NCBI RefSeq assembly: GCF_028372415.1 | Contig: NC_092872.1 | Coordinates: 260,549,008-260,613,007, forward strand | DNA: 64,000 nucleotides | From: Notamacropus eugenii | Taxonomy: Eukaryota; Chordata; Mammalia; Diprotodontia; Macropodidae | Direction of reading: 5' to 3' | Shown: piece by piece, positions 15,701 through 25,345 of the stretch | Layout of the letters: each line of letters begins with the position of its first letter | Position numbering within the stretch: position 1 is the stretch's first letter | Position numbers and translations under genes: made by a program | Notes under the pieces: model-generated | Told to the model about the DNA's origin: nothing | The model's database searches: none | Seen by the model: the letters and a program-made list of their open reading frames with translations, nothing else

Positions 15701-18193
15701 GAACAAACATCAGACAGACCCTGCCTTTCGAGAGCCTACATCCTAGTAAGAGAGACTGTAGGGATGTGCAGACAGACAGAACAGATTCATGGTGAATTCA
15801 AGATGGTTTTGGGAATGGGCTGAGCACCAGGGTCTAGAAGGTGAGGGAGATCAGGAAAGGTCTCTAGGCAAAGGTGGTATGGGAAGGATTCTGAGAGGAA
15901 GGGAGAGTGTGTTCCAGACATGGGGGTGGGAATTGAAGCATTTGTGTTATCAACAGCAGAAAGTTAGTATGACTGACCTGTGGGGTGTATGGAGGATAGT
16001 AATCACAAAGAAGACTGCCTAGTCATGAAAGATCCAGACAGGAGTTTCTACCAGATCCTAGAGGTGACAGAGAGCCTCACGATCCCAGTATTGTTTGGTT
16101 ATTGTATCACCTATCTATTATGTGTGAACACCCTGGAGTCCTTTTAGACCTTAAGTCATTAAGTCCTTTTTATTCTAACTTTATTTGGCAGAATCTGGAC
16201 TCAGTGACCTGTGGGGTCCCTTCTGGCTCTAGATCCATAATGCCGTTCTCATCTCGTTGCTCTCAGGCCACACACCTCAAACTTCCTGTCCCAGTTTTTT
16301 TCATACTACTCCAGTGTGAACTTCCTACTTCAGCCAGTCTGCTCTCTTCTGTCTTCTGAATATATCTTTGGCCTCTGTTCATGATGTTTACCTCACCTAA
16401 AAATTCCTTGCCCTCTCCCCAGTCATGCTTATTGTTTAAGGCCCCAAACTTCCTACATTCTTCAAATTGAGCTAGTTGTTCCTATCTCTGGCCTCCTACA
16501 ATTCTTGTCCATGAAACTATGTACTGAACTGCCTTGTATTGTGCAAATTTTCACACATGGGTAGCTCAGTTATAAGCTCCTGGAAGCTTGAAACTGTGTC
16601 TTACCCTTCTCTTTTCTCAGAGACTTGCACACAGAAGTGACTCTAATTGCTTATTGAATTGAATGTTAAAAAAAAGTGAATGTCCTTTATTTTGTCTTTT
16701 TTTTTCCTTTAGTTATCCACTTGATGTAACCCGTCGTCGAATGCAATTAGGGACCGTTCTTCCCGATTCTGAGAAGTGCCTGTAAGTTCTACATACCTTT
16801 TTGTTATCATTAGAAATAGAAATGCTTCACATTTAAAACAAGTAGGAATAGAACCACAGAATTTTATTTTTGAAATCATTTTGTCCCACCTTTCATTTAT
16901 AAAACAGCTCAGAGACTGACTTCTTTAAAGTCATGTAATGGAGCAGTGATAGAGTCCAGGATGACTGCAGGTCATCATCAGTTCTTAATGGGTCTCAGTC
17001 ATTTCATCATGTACTTTGTTAATAGCAAACAGGATTCCAATGTATTGTACAGTGCTTGGGGGAGAGTTGACAGTGTTTGGTTAGGGCTTTGCTACCCTCC
17101 CTGTGGTGGTAAACAACTTGATATAGGTTATACATGCAAGCTTGCAAAACATATTTTTTAGGACTTTTCTTATAAAGCCCTCTGTCATGACCACGGATGA
17201 AAAGAAAAAGAAAAGGGAACTCCCAAGTCCTATAGATTAGGAAGACAGGCAGTTGGACAGTATGGGGAGGGAACAGTTTTTATTGCTAACTCTGGGATTT
17301 GCAAAAACTTTTTAAATGAATTTTATTTCCTTTATATTTTCATGGCCTCCTGCTTACCATTCTAATTTGAGAGGGAAAGGGAAAAACTATAGCTGTTAAA
17401 TGTATATTTTGAAAAGGCTGCCATTGGACTCTTCCGACAGTACTGACAAAAGTGATATCTCCCTCAGATGTCTCATTTTTGTTATTTTTAAAGTGTCATC
17501 CCCCCCATAAGAAAACTTGTAGTTTCCTTTCAGAGGACAATAGAAGATATTTGTTTTAGCTATTTAAATCACCTCAAGGTTGCTTGACAATATTTAGTTA
17601 TATTATAACCCAGAAGGGGAAACATACGCAGCTCTAGGGACACATGCGGTTCAATCAACTGGTAGGTTTATAAATAAAAAAAATAATAATTAACTGATAA
17701 GATATCAAAATTAGCACAATTCATCCCATCCAAAAAACTTATTAAAATAAAGAACAAGATAGGTATCAGATATATTTTTGTGGGTCCAAAGCCTTAGCAC
17801 CATGCCTTTCAAAGATTTTCTTAATAAATATTTACCAAATGAATGTATCAGTAAAATTGCTCTCCCCTCTCTTCAGTGTGCCTGTCCACCAGAATATGAC
17901 AGCTCCAGGGTGGTCAAATCTGTTAAAACCGCATTTGTCATTTAAATCACCATTTTAGCTGTTTGAAAAAGGCCATCAGTGCTTGCCTTCCCTTTTTTCT
18001 CTTCCTTATAAAGACATGTCCTCTGTTATATTTCAGTACCATGTTGAAGACACTGAAGTACGTCTATGGACACCACGGCATCCGCAGAGGACTCTATCGG
18101 GGCCTGTCTCTTAACTACATTCGCTGCGTTCCCTCCCAGGCCGTGGCGTTCACAACCTACGAGCTTATGAAACAGTTTTTGCACCTCAACTGA
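583..18193 (+). CDS. SLC25A16: SLC25A16 mitochondrial carrier gene (7 coding exons, 5' end missing)
   Basis: This is the spliced gene span; coding exons are 583-716, 2843-2906, 11644-11765, 12557-12623, 14218-14380, 16713-16781 and 18037-18193. Joined, they give 257 codons and a stop in one frame, equal to human residues 76-332 of a 332-residue protein as I remember it, so about 75 N-terminal residues (probably two exons) lie upstream of the window. The product is a six-helix SLC25 carrier of the mitochondrial inner membrane, formerly called Graves disease carrier protein. Its yeast relative Leu5 is linked to coenzyme A uptake, but the mammalian substrate is less certain. Visible signature motifs are PLDMVR (repeat 2) and PLDVTR (repeat 3), both of the PxDxx[KR] type; the repeat 1 motif is in the missing part. 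Every intron starts GT and ends AG. No frameshift or stop interrupts it. Confidence 0.97.
1238..1951 (+). mobile_element. L1 fragment, 3' end, sense
   Basis: The start resembles the C-terminal part of L1 ORF2 (GGGCTATAAAACTTTGATCC, then CAAAGAATTGGAAATTGAGG), with many stops and frameshifts. It runs through an L1 3'UTR with a TTTG-rich tract to an A-rich end at about 1950. It lies in the SLC25A16 intron 717-2842. Confidence 0.8.
1955..2160 (+). repeat. Ancient L2/MIR-type repeat fragments
   Basis: Two copies of the pattern 'taagtgcctattgtgtgtca' (near 1965 and 2110) and a 'gataatccctgccctcaag' segment are typical of old mammal-wide L2/MIR-related repeats. Family not certain. Confidence 0.55.
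2843..2906 (+). CDS. SLC25A16: SLC25A16 coding exon (human residues ~120-141)
   Basis: This short 64-bp exon reads LITTKLGISGHIHRLMAGSM, then A and the first base of a glycine codon. It joins repeat 1 to the third transmembrane helix. The acceptor is TTATAG and the donor is CAG|GTAGG. Its frame joins exactly with the exon 8.7 kb downstream. Confidence 0.95.
3030..3130 (+). repeat. Marsupial SINE, 3' part
   Basis: The order 'ggagagaaggaaatgcaaac', 'aagacaaccccaagtagagt' and 'cggacataaccgaaaaacaa' is the 3' portion of the marsupial CORE-SINE seen complete at 20127-20390. Confidence 0.75.
3603..3845 (+). repeat. MIR-like CORE-SINE
   Basis: Contains 'ggattcagaagacttgagtt', then 'aatcacttaacctcactaag' and 'cagtttcttaatctgtaaaa', the MIR core order, with a 3' part reading 'gcaaagtgttttgtaaattg'. 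Confidence 0.75.
5603..5720 (+). repeat. MIR 3' fragment
   Basis: 'ctcaatttccttgcatataa' followed by a diverged 'gtgaaagccctttgaaaaga' tail. Confidence 0.55.
6255..6442 (+). repeat. RTE-tailed marsupial repeat
   Basis: Ends with 'ttttggtcctctttaagaac' and 'gaaggacaagaaccaa', a tail shared in diverged form with both arms of the palindrome at 44404-44888, and has 'ttggtctgatcagccacaga' before it. I infer a SINE mobilised by an RTE-type LINE. Confidence 0.55.
9435..10290. repeat. Ancient interspersed repeat, unnamed family
   Basis: Begins with 'actcaataaacacttaacac' and carries a 'ctccattctgccagggaggg' segment. It shares its general plan with 15640-16060, 22030-22760 and 51690-52000. Probably an L2-like LINE relic; the open frame on the minus strand here (9516-9989) is not a gene. 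Confidence 0.45.
11644..11765 (+). CDS. SLC25A16: SLC25A16 coding exon with carrier motif of repeat 2
   Basis: The acceptor is TTCAG after a T-rich tract and the donor is AAG|GTATTT. The exon encodes MTAVICTYPLDMVRVRLAFQ and continues to HAFKTIYAK. PLDMVR is the PxDxx[KR] signature at the end of transmembrane helix 3, whose charged residues form the matrix-side salt bridges of SLC25 carriers. It corresponds to human residues ~141-181. Confidence 0.96.
11845..11960 (+). repeat. CORE-SINE fragment
   Basis: 'gttcagatcctgcctcagac' followed by 'agttgcttaacttctc'; it sits in the intron just after the repeat 2 motif exon of SLC25A16. Confidence 0.6.
12070..12430. repeat. Ancient repeat relic, family unknown
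   Basis: Contains 'aggatcagggtggctgtttg', 'caagtgtttgaaagactctc' and 'gggccccagagggcaaaggg', phrases I recognise from an old mammalian interspersed repeat but cannot name. Confidence 0.35.
12557..12623 (+). CDS. SLC25A16: SLC25A16 coding exon (human residues ~182-204)
   Basis: This 67-bp exon encodes EGGFRGFYRGLMPTIVGMAP, then YA and the first base of glycine. It is the [DE]Gxxxx[YF]xG matrix-helix motif of repeat 2. The acceptor TTTAAAAG has a T-rich tract before it, and the donor is CAG|GTATGG. Confidence 0.95.
12624..14217 (+). other. SLC25A16 intron, mostly unique sequence
   Basis: Mostly AT-rich with no gene. At 13480-13770 there is a MIR-like start and an old repeat with 'ttggtttcctttgtaattgt' and 'gggtccataggcttttacca'. 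A relative of the same repeat lies at 48700-48795. Confidence 0.45.
14218..14380 (+). CDS. SLC25A16: SLC25A16 coding exon (human residues ~204-258)
   Basis: The acceptor is TTTTTTAG and the donor is TC|GTAAGT. The exon encodes VSFFTFGTLKSVGLSHAPTL, a polar loop (LGRPSSDNPNVLVLKTHINL), then LCGGVAGAIAQTI: transmembrane helix 4, the repeat 2-3 linker and the start of helix 5. The last serine codon is split with the next exon. Confidence 0.96.
14800..16060 (+). repeat. Degenerate LINE-like repeats in SLC25A16 intron
   Basis: 14800-15640 is a C/T-rich stretch like the L2-type sequence at 60790-61880. 15640-16060 starts 'caataagcattgattaagct' and belongs to the same old family as 22030-22760. No conserved reading frame is left. 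Confidence 0.4.
16090..16665 (+). repeat. L2-type LINE 3' end
   Basis: Ends with 'aagctcctggaagcttgaaa', 'cttgcacacagaagtgactc' and 'ttgcttattgaattgaatg', the typical order of an L2 3' end (interval text, then the last-nucleotides repeat). Confidence 0.6.
16713..16781 (+). CDS. SLC25A16: SLC25A16 coding exon with carrier motif of repeat 3
   Basis: A strong T-rich tract and TTTAG precede the exon; the donor is CT|GTAAGT. It encodes YPLDVTRRRMQLGTVLPDSE and KC. PLDVTR is the repeat 3 carrier signature, followed by the basic run RRR. It corresponds to human residues ~258-281. Confidence 0.95.
16782..18036 (+). other. SLC25A16 last intron
   Basis: No gene and no clear full repeat. A short A-rich GAAAAAGAAAAG tract is at about 17200. 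Confidence 0.5.
18037..18193 (+). CDS. SLC25A16: SLC25A16 terminal coding exon with stop
   Basis: The exon follows TATATTTCAG. It encodes TMLKTLKYVYGHHGIRRGLY and continues RGLSLNYIRCVPSQAVAFTT to the C-terminus KQFLHLN and a TGA stop at 18191-18193. The G-I-R-R-G-L-Y-R-G segment is the repeat 3 matrix helix, followed by transmembrane helix 6. GC content is clearly higher here than in the flanking introns. Confidence 0.97.
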
Positions 18194-19156
18194 AGTCACA
18201 TTTTTCCCTAAGAAAGTGTCCAGGGCTAGACACATATATTTCTGTTATATAAACATTTATGTTTTACGTTACTATTGGCAGTGGAGGGGAGGGGGGTGGT
18301 GTGTGTGGATTAAGTGAAGTGGAAAATCACTCTGTCGCTGCAAGCCTTGGCACTTTTTTTTTAAAGCCAGAAACCAGAAGTGCTTCCTGTCATTTTTTGA
18401 TGCCATAATTTGTGGTTTCCTGATAGGGAACACATCCTTAGGCCGACTCTGGATGTTTTATTAAGTTGTTTCATTAAAATAACTAAAAGTTCCGAGAAAC
18501 CGATGAAAGATTCATTGGTGTCCATTACAGGTTTTCTGAGATTTACTCTTAGCTTTATCATGTTCTTCCAAGCTTTCTTTAGTAATCATGGCAAGAAAAA
18601 AATCCCAGCCTTATGAAATCCCAGATTTAATGAAAAACTATGCTGGATTTTAAAATGAACTGGGTTCATTTTTTTTTAATTAGATTTAACAATTTGTGAT
18701 TATTGTAGCAAGAATGTATATTGTATACATTATCTTGCCCAGTGGGATAAGTATATTGTACAAGCCAGCACTGAAAGGGTGATATTTTGTGGGTAGTGGT
18801 GACTGGTTTCTTGTTAAAATAATACAGTGTACCATGGGATAAAACTGTTATTTTAAAAAATATAAACGTGACATAAGAGATGACATGATTCAGAAGCTAA
18901 GTAGGCTTACTTCTAGGTGTTATAATAAAACAAGTTCTCTGATACTACAGGATATTTTACATAATTTTCTATAAAAGACAACCTATTCCTAAAAGGCAGG
19001 TAGAAGGAATGTGAGTTAAAACAACAGACCAGCCTTGAGAGATTTTATTTGTAGAAGTGGGTTGGTTTATGACTTCTGTTACACAAGATGTATACAGGTA
19101 GACTGAAAGCATTCCCATTATTTTCAACGTATGGATCAAATGGTATTTACTGTGCT

Positions 19157-19164
19157 TGTATATA
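19157..19164 (+). promoter_or_regulatory. Candidate Pumilio element TGTATATA in SLC25A16 3'UTR
   Basis: It matches the PUM1/PUM2 consensus TGTANATA exactly. A second match lies about 208 bases downstream. Eight-base motifs also arise by chance in AT-rich UTRs. Confidence 0.4.
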
Positions 19165-19364
19165 AGTAGAGTGATATGTGCATTAATATATTACTGTATC
19201 AAAATGTTCTTCCATGAGAGAGACTTCTTCTGTTGTGTAAATTTACTTAATGGAGATATTGAATATAATTTCTAGTGATCTCCTGTTGTTTAAAAACAAA
19301 CAAGTTAAAAATGCCAGCATTCATTCTTTGTCAGCACTTACGTAGTATCATTTTTATTTATTGT

Positions 19365-19372
19365 TGTAAATA
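19365..19372 (+). promoter_or_regulatory. Candidate Pumilio element TGTAAATA in SLC25A16 3'UTR
   Basis: This is the second exact TGTANATA match in the same 3'UTR, in an AT-rich context after TTTATTTATTGT. Confidence 0.4.
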
Positions 19373-19800
19373 TAATTTCAGAGGACATGATGTGTAGAAT
19401 CATTGCCATGAGGTGAGTCATTAGAAAATTAGTTGAAATCATTATGTACTTCCATTTATGTTTTAGGTTAAGAGAATGAGCATTTCTGGTATGGCCTTTG
19501 TAAATTAATGAGTTTTTTGGAAAAAATGGGATGAATTGTGTTAATTTTGTTTTGACATCTCATCACATAAATATTTGTTTGATTTATATACCTACCAGTT
19601 GATGGAACTGCATGTGTTCCTAGAGCTGTGTATGTTTCCCTTTCTGGGTTATGCTATAACTAAATATTATCAAGCAACCCTGAGGAATTAAATCACTAAA
19701 ACAAATATCTTCTGTTATTCCCTGAAAGGAAACTACAAATGTCTTACTGAAGGAAAACTTGCATTCTGTGCCATTTCTGGAATATGTTCAATAATTTAAT

Positions 19801-19806
19801 AATAAA
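19801..19806 (+). terminator. Poly(A) signal AATAAA, probable end of SLC25A16 mRNA
   Basis: A canonical hexamer sits about 1.6 kb after the stop codon, followed by a T-rich stretch (TTTATTTCCTTC) about 25 bases later that could be the downstream element. A second AATAAA at 18924-18929 is an alternative. Confidence 0.5.
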
Positions 19807-20126
19807 TACATTTGAGTCATATTTTGAAATTTATTTCCTTCATTTATAAATCATAGGTTTCATTTACTACAGTAAAGGCCTTTACAGAAGGAAATTAGAA
19901 TTAAAAAAAGCAGTCATCCTCCCTTTGTTACCTTGACTGCGTATCAAAAGAATATTAAAAACTCAGTTTTCCTGAATTTTTAAAATAAGGAAGGGTTCTA
20001 TTGGGAAATGATTATTGTGTAAAAGAATAATAACTGTGTTGTATTCTGAAGGGTGGTACAAATTCATTTTAAAGAGTTGAGCCTTTGTAAGTTCTTAACC
20101 CTTTAACATTGAGTCAAAGTCTTCTT

Positions 20127-20390
20127 AGAGAACTGGGCAGAGAGGTGGTACAGTGGATAGAGTGCCAGGCCTAGAGTTAGGAAGATCTGAGTTCAAATCC
20201 GTTCTCAGATATTTACTAGCTATGTATGACTGTGACCCTGGACAATTCACTGAATCCTGTTTGTCTTACTTTCCTCATCTATAAAATGAATTGGAGAAGG
20301 AAATGGCAAACCATGATAGTATCTCTGCCAAGAAAACCCCAAATGGGGTCATGATACAACTGAAAATGATTGAACAACAACAAAGAGAAC
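20127..20390 (+). repeat. Full-length marsupial CORE-SINE
   Basis: Starts 'gcagagaggtggtacagtgg', continues 'gagttcaaatccgttctcag', then 'attggagaaggaaatggcaa' and 'accccaaatggggtcatgat', ending 'ttgaacaacaacaaa'. It is the best complete example in the window and the main sign of a marsupial genome. Confidence 0.88.
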
Positions 20391-20499
20391 TGAAACATGC
20401 AAATGGCAGTTTTGGCAAGGAGTAGGGGCTTTCTGATTTCATTGAGCCTGGGCCACTCTGATACTGTGGGCCATAGGACCTCTGAGTCTGGGAAAGGTG

Positions 20500-20660
20500 A
20501 GTACTGGATTGAGAGCCAGGTTTCAATCTTGACTATACCATCCAGATAACCTTAGGCAAATCACTTCTCTCTGAACCACATTTTCATCAACTGTAGAATG
20601 AAGAGGTTGAATTTGATGAGCAAATCCACAAGGTCCCTTTCAGGTCTAAATTCCACAAAC
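20500..20660 (+). repeat. MIR fragment
   Basis: 'tactggattgagagccaggt' then 'ggcaaatcacttctctctga' and a diverged core ending 'aggtccctttcaggtctaaa'. Confidence 0.65.
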
Positions 20661-20924
20661 ATATTGTTATTGTCTATCTAATGCTGTTTGTTCTGTTTAA
20701 AAAATATATGTTTATGGCTTTTGATTTTTATATCACTTTCATCTCCAGGTAATATTCCTTTTCTTCCCTGTTGGACCATTTCCTGTAATAAAAGAAATGG
20801 GGAAAATGCAATTCAGCAACCTTGATTAAGATGAGATAACAATTGAGTTTGGCAGTATACACAGTTGTTCTATACTCATTGTGCCCCACTTCTGGAAAGA
20901 TAGGAGGGTGGTGCTTTTTCTTAG

Positions 20925-21165
20925 GCAGTCTGGTGGTACAGTGGTTACCATGCTAGGCTCGGAGTCAGGAAGACCTGAGTTCATTTCCAGCCTCAGATAC
21001 TTTCAGATTTGTGATCTTGGACAAGTTACTTAACAAGTTACTCTACCTTAGTTTCCTCAACTGTAAAATGGGGATAATAACATTTTACTTCCCAAAGGTG
21101 AGACACTTGTAATGTGCTTAACACAGTACCTTGCACATAGTAGATATTTATTTCCCTCTCCCCTT
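20925..21165 (+). repeat. CORE-SINE with MIR-type 3' end
   Basis: 'gtggtacagtggttaccatg', 'gagtcaggaagacctgagtt', 'ctgtaaaatggggataataa' and 'ccttgcacatagtagatatt' in order. Confidence 0.85.
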
Positions 21166-22029
21166 TTCTTCAGAGTGAAACTTAGCTATATGCGTACAAC
21201 ATTATTGTCATTGGTCTAGACTGTTTGAATGGTCCTCTGTACTTTGCATCAATTCTTATAAATCTTTTTGTGCTTTATTCATAATCAGTGGTTTTTGTGG
21301 CATAGTGATTTTAATCATGTATAAAGTAGAACTGCTAAACATTTAACCTTGTGCAGTTGTCCCAATATCTTTCTATCAAATCTTTCTGGTATTGTCATGG
21401 GAGTCCCACAATAACAGATTGCTAAGTCACTATCAAGGGAGTGGTCTAGTTTTGGCCTGGATATGAATCCTTGCTGGAGTTCATAATTCTAATCATAGCA
21501 GGTTTATGTGAAACTAAGCGGGTTCAACCCGTCTGCTGAGATGGTTTACTCAGTGTGGTCTTTATGCACACTACAGTTTCTTGGAGCCACAGAGGAGAGT
21601 TGGGTGGACGTTGAAGGTGGATGAGCAGCCCTGAAAAGGGATCCTCGAAGACCCAATACACCCCAGGAAGGTAAGAAAAGTGTAGCCAGGTGCTTGAGAT
21701 AAGTTCAGGTTTCACATTCCAGGTTATTGAAATAACTTGGTTGTAGGACAACTCTTCAAGTCTTTGAGGAACTATGGAAAGGGAATAACTAAGTGCTAGA
21801 ACACTAAAGATAGGCAAATAGTTTGCTTTTCCAAAAAGAAAGTAGTCATTTTGTGAATTAGAAAACTGAGTTGGACACCTGTCCCTGTAAATATCTAGAC
21901 TGAATTATTAAGTTGACAGTTTTGAGTATTCAGAAAGGAAAATGCAGTGATCCTTAGGAAATAAGATGGGCTCATTTAAGGTAAGTCATCCCAAGCTAAC
22001 CTCTTGGATTTGGGGGATGAGGTTATTGG

Positions 22030-22760
22030 TATACCACTCAGTTAACAACTATCCATTAAGTACTCCCTGTGTTCTAGGTACTCTGCCAAGTGCTTAGGAA
22101 TCAGAGGCCAAAATATTCTTACACTCAAGAAAGTTACATATCAATGGAGGAAACTATATAGGAAGAAGCACTATGTATATATATGACTAAGGGGGTCTTG
22201 GAGGGAAGGTATTCAGGAGCGAGGGGGACCATTGAGAAGAATCCTAGGAAGAAAACCAAGAGGTGAATGTGGGGGAGGCAGAACGTCCCACCATGGAGAC
22301 AGCCAATGAGAAATTGCTGGAAGTCCGTGGAGGAGAGGACAATATAAGAAAACTGGACAGGTAGCAGGGACTAAGTTATGAAGGGCTTTAAATAGTGAAA
22401 AGAAGTCAATGGGGAGCCACGGGAGTTAATATAGCAGTGAAGTGGAGAGGAATTCCAATTACAAGACTACTGAAGTAATCCCCAAGAGGTGATGAAGATC
22501 TAACTAGGGAAATGGCTGTGTCAGGAGATGAGAATCTTGGTGGAAGTAGAATTGACATAGCCTGGTGACTGATTGGCTGCAAGAAAGAGTAGGGTCTCAA
22601 GGATGACTGAGTTGGTGAGTTTGGGTGAACTGAGTTGTGACCTCCACAGAATAGGAAGGTCAGGGGAGTTTCTGAGGGAAATAGTCATTTTGTTCTGGGC
22701 ATGTTGAATTTGGGACGTTTATGGACATCCAGTTAGAAATGTCTAATAGGCAGCTTGGGA
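22030..22760. repeat. Ancient interspersed repeat, best-preserved copy of unnamed family
   Basis: Contains 'aagtactccctgtgttctag', 'atgaagggctttaaatagtg', 'gtcaatggggagccacggga' and 'acatccagttagaaatgtct', a phrase order that recurs across mammal genomes. No intact frame. Confidence 0.5.
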
Positions 22761-23004
22761 AGGAATGAAACAAGCATTTAGTAAGGACTAGGCACTGTCC
22801 TAAGCATAAGCAAAAAGAAAAACCCTGCCCTCTAGCTGCTCCATGTTAATATAGTAAGACAACAGATAAAATGGAACTCAAAAAGGTGAGCAGTGAAAAT
22901 GAGTGAGGAGGCTGAGGAAAAGGGCATGGCAAAGTATCCAGGCCCTTTTGGGCTGTTACATAAAATGGGAGCCCTAGGAGGAACTCACCAGTGGGAGGAG
23001 TTTG

Positions 23005-23046
23005 TGTGTGCATGTGTTGTGTGTGTGTGTGTGTTTTGTGTGTTCC
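23005..23046. repeat. (TG)n microsatellite
   Basis: An interrupted TG repeat of about 40 bases. Confidence 0.85.
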
Positions 23047-23379
23047 AGGTTGAGAAGGTGGTTGTGGAAAAGTCCAAAGCTGAGAACCTCAAAGGACCAG
23101 AAGCCAAGAACTGGATTGGAGGGAATGAAGAAAGCCTGAGCTTTCCCATGGATGGAAGCCCTACAGGACTGAAGTGATATGGGGAATTTAGGCCTGGACA
23201 TATATGGCTCCAGAAGTTCTCTGCATAGAGATGACGACTGATACTGGGATATACCTATACTCAGTTTGGATATAATGGGATATAACGTATTCCTAAAAGC
23301 CATCAGATTATGCAAAATTATGACTTAATGAGGAAAATGGGATTAGAGGCACAACACTCAAAAACATCATCAGTGACCA

Positions 23380-23610
23380 AAAAAAAAAAAGGTATCATTC
23401 AGTTGTATCTGACTCTTCTTCATGTGGCAAAGATGCTGGAGTGGTTTACCATTTCTTTCTCCAGCTCATTTTACATATGAGGAAACTGAGGCAAACAGGG
23501 TGAAGTGATTGGCCTGGGATCATACAGCCAGTATCAAAAGCCAGATTTGGAGTCTTTCTGACCCTAGGTCTAGTGCTCTATCCACAGCACCACCTAGCTC
23601 TCCATCCTCC
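23380..23610 (-). repeat. CORE-SINE, antisense
   Basis: Read on + as 'ttcagttgtatctgactctt', 'gagtggtttaccatttcttt', 'atgaggaaactgaggcaaac' and 'atccacagcaccacctagct', the reverse complement of the 20127 element; an A-run of 12 sits beside it at about 23380. Confidence 0.88.
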
Positions 23611-24949
23611 CCCTGCCCTGTATAGCAACCTAATAAAAATGGTAGCACAGATTAATACGTAGTAAATGGTTAGGAAATACAGAAATACTACAATAAATAA
23701 TAACAATGTGACCTTGGGTTGCTGCTCAGTTCTAGCACAGCAGGTCAAAGGGTAGCCTCTATGGGCTGCAATTTCAGGGACATGGTCCTGGTGGAAGGTG
23801 GGAGAGGTGTATAGGCAGACCAGCTTTCCTTAGCTCACAGGTTGTACTGCAACAGAAGATGAACCATAAACATGGCATTTTACCTAAAAAAGGCTTCCTG
23901 AGTGTTGCTGGTTGGGTCTTGGAAGGTTTGCTCCTTGTGAGTTATTGTGAAATGGAGCCATTTTATGTATTCTCTTACTGTTTCTTAAAGATAAAATTGT
24001 GCGTAAGGCAATACAAAATTCCCATTATGTATCAACTTCTTTGGAACAAATTCCCAGTTTCAAAATAAATGTTTGATTATATTTTCTGCTTCCTTTTTCC
24101 TTTCCTACCTATTCCTCTGTCTTCTAGGAGAATACAGCAATTATTAGTTCAAATTAGTTTCAAATGAAACAATTTGTAAAGTGCTTGCACAGTGTATGGC
24201 ACACAGTAGGTGCCATAGAAATGCTCATTCCCTTCCTCGGCTTTTCCCTTCCTCCCACTAAGTGGCATTTAGAGATTCAGTGTGGGTGCCCTATCAATTG
24301 TTGAATTGACCTCTAGTCTCAAACAGGTCATGAAACTTAGGTCCCATTCCAAGATTTACCAACAGTTACTTGGAAATGTTGAACAAGTCACCTCTCAGCT
24401 TCTCCATGCATTCAGGATTTTAGTTAAGCTTTTCCCTGAATTGGCACAGATCATAAACCTCCCTGTAATGAGCCTCTCCAGGTTCTGCCAGGTAGGCTGA
24501 CCTTGAGCTAGACCTGTTATTCCCAGCCTTTTTCCAGCTTGGTGGAACCTGCCAAACCTTGAGTTACACTAGTATAGCCTTTAGAAGTGGATCGTCATCT
24601 CCCTGCCTTCATGAGATCCTGGAATAGGATTTTGGCATCTCTCTACTCAGGTACCAATGAACTGGGATGTTTTCCTCCTTGTTTCTGGGCTGCTGAATAT
24701 TAATTTGATCACTCTGGCAATATTTAGGATCCTACTTTGTGCAGGACACTATGGGAGATAATGTTCTGTATAATTAGTCCTCTGGCCACACCTTCACATG
24801 CAATTCCATCCCACTGGAATAGGTGGGAGGAAGTCTCCTGTCACCTCTGTGCCTTGGAGTCCCTAGCTCCCTTCTACTCAAATTCACCAGGTCCTACGGG
24901 AGGCTGTTTCTCATCCCCACAGTTGCTAATGCTTTTCCCCCCTCCATGA

Positions 24950-25090
24950 AATCACTTCATATTTACATGGTTTATATTTTGTGTTGTCTTATCTGGGTCC
25001 ATGGTTTCTCTTCAGTAGTACGTAAGCTCTTTTTGGGCAGAGATATTTGTTTTTTACTTTTTATCCCCAGCACCTAGCAAATAAAATAGG
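24950..25090 (+). repeat. L2-type 3' end fragment
   Basis: 'cgtaagctctttttgggcag' and 'atccccagcacctagcaaat' are the usual L2 end phrases. The 700 bases before it are degenerate and may be the same element. Confidence 0.55.
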
Positions 25091-25094
25091 AGAG

Positions 25095-25345
25095 AAGTGA
25101 ATACATATTTATAAAGTGCCTACTATGTGTTGGGCCCTGTTAAGCACTTTACAAATGTTATCTTCTAGGATCCTCACAACAACCCTGTGATGTAGATGCT
25201 GGTGTTATAGGTTATGTTTACACACATATTTTATTATATATAATATTTATTATTTATTACATTTATGTATATTATATTTTACAGTTGAGGAAACTGAGCT
25301 AAACTAAAATTAAATGACTTATAAAGGCTGGATTTGAATGGGAGA
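25095..25345 (-). repeat. MIR with AT-rich insertion, antisense
   Basis: 'aaagtgcctactatgtgttg' and 'ctcacaacaaccctgtgatg' lead into an AT-rich stretch (about 25220-25280), after which 'gttgaggaaactgagctaaa' resumes the MIR. Confidence 0.65.

Larger units (their letters stand above)
18194..19830 (+). other. SLC25A16: SLC25A16 3' untranslated region (end inferred)
   Basis: An AT-rich non-coding stretch with no recognisable SINE or LINE follows the stop codon. The likely end is the AATAAA at 19801-19806. A possible earlier AATAAA lies at 18924-18929, so a shorter form of about 0.75 kb may also be made. Absence of repeats over 1.6 kb, unlike the flanking sequence, agrees with an exonic region. 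The exact cleavage site is inferred. Confidence 0.65.

Noticed and set aside
20127..20390. tRNA-like box A and box B sequences in SINEs (for example 'gagttcaaatcc')
   Set aside because: They are parts of tRNA-derived CORE-SINEs; no cloverleaf of a true tRNA gene is present.
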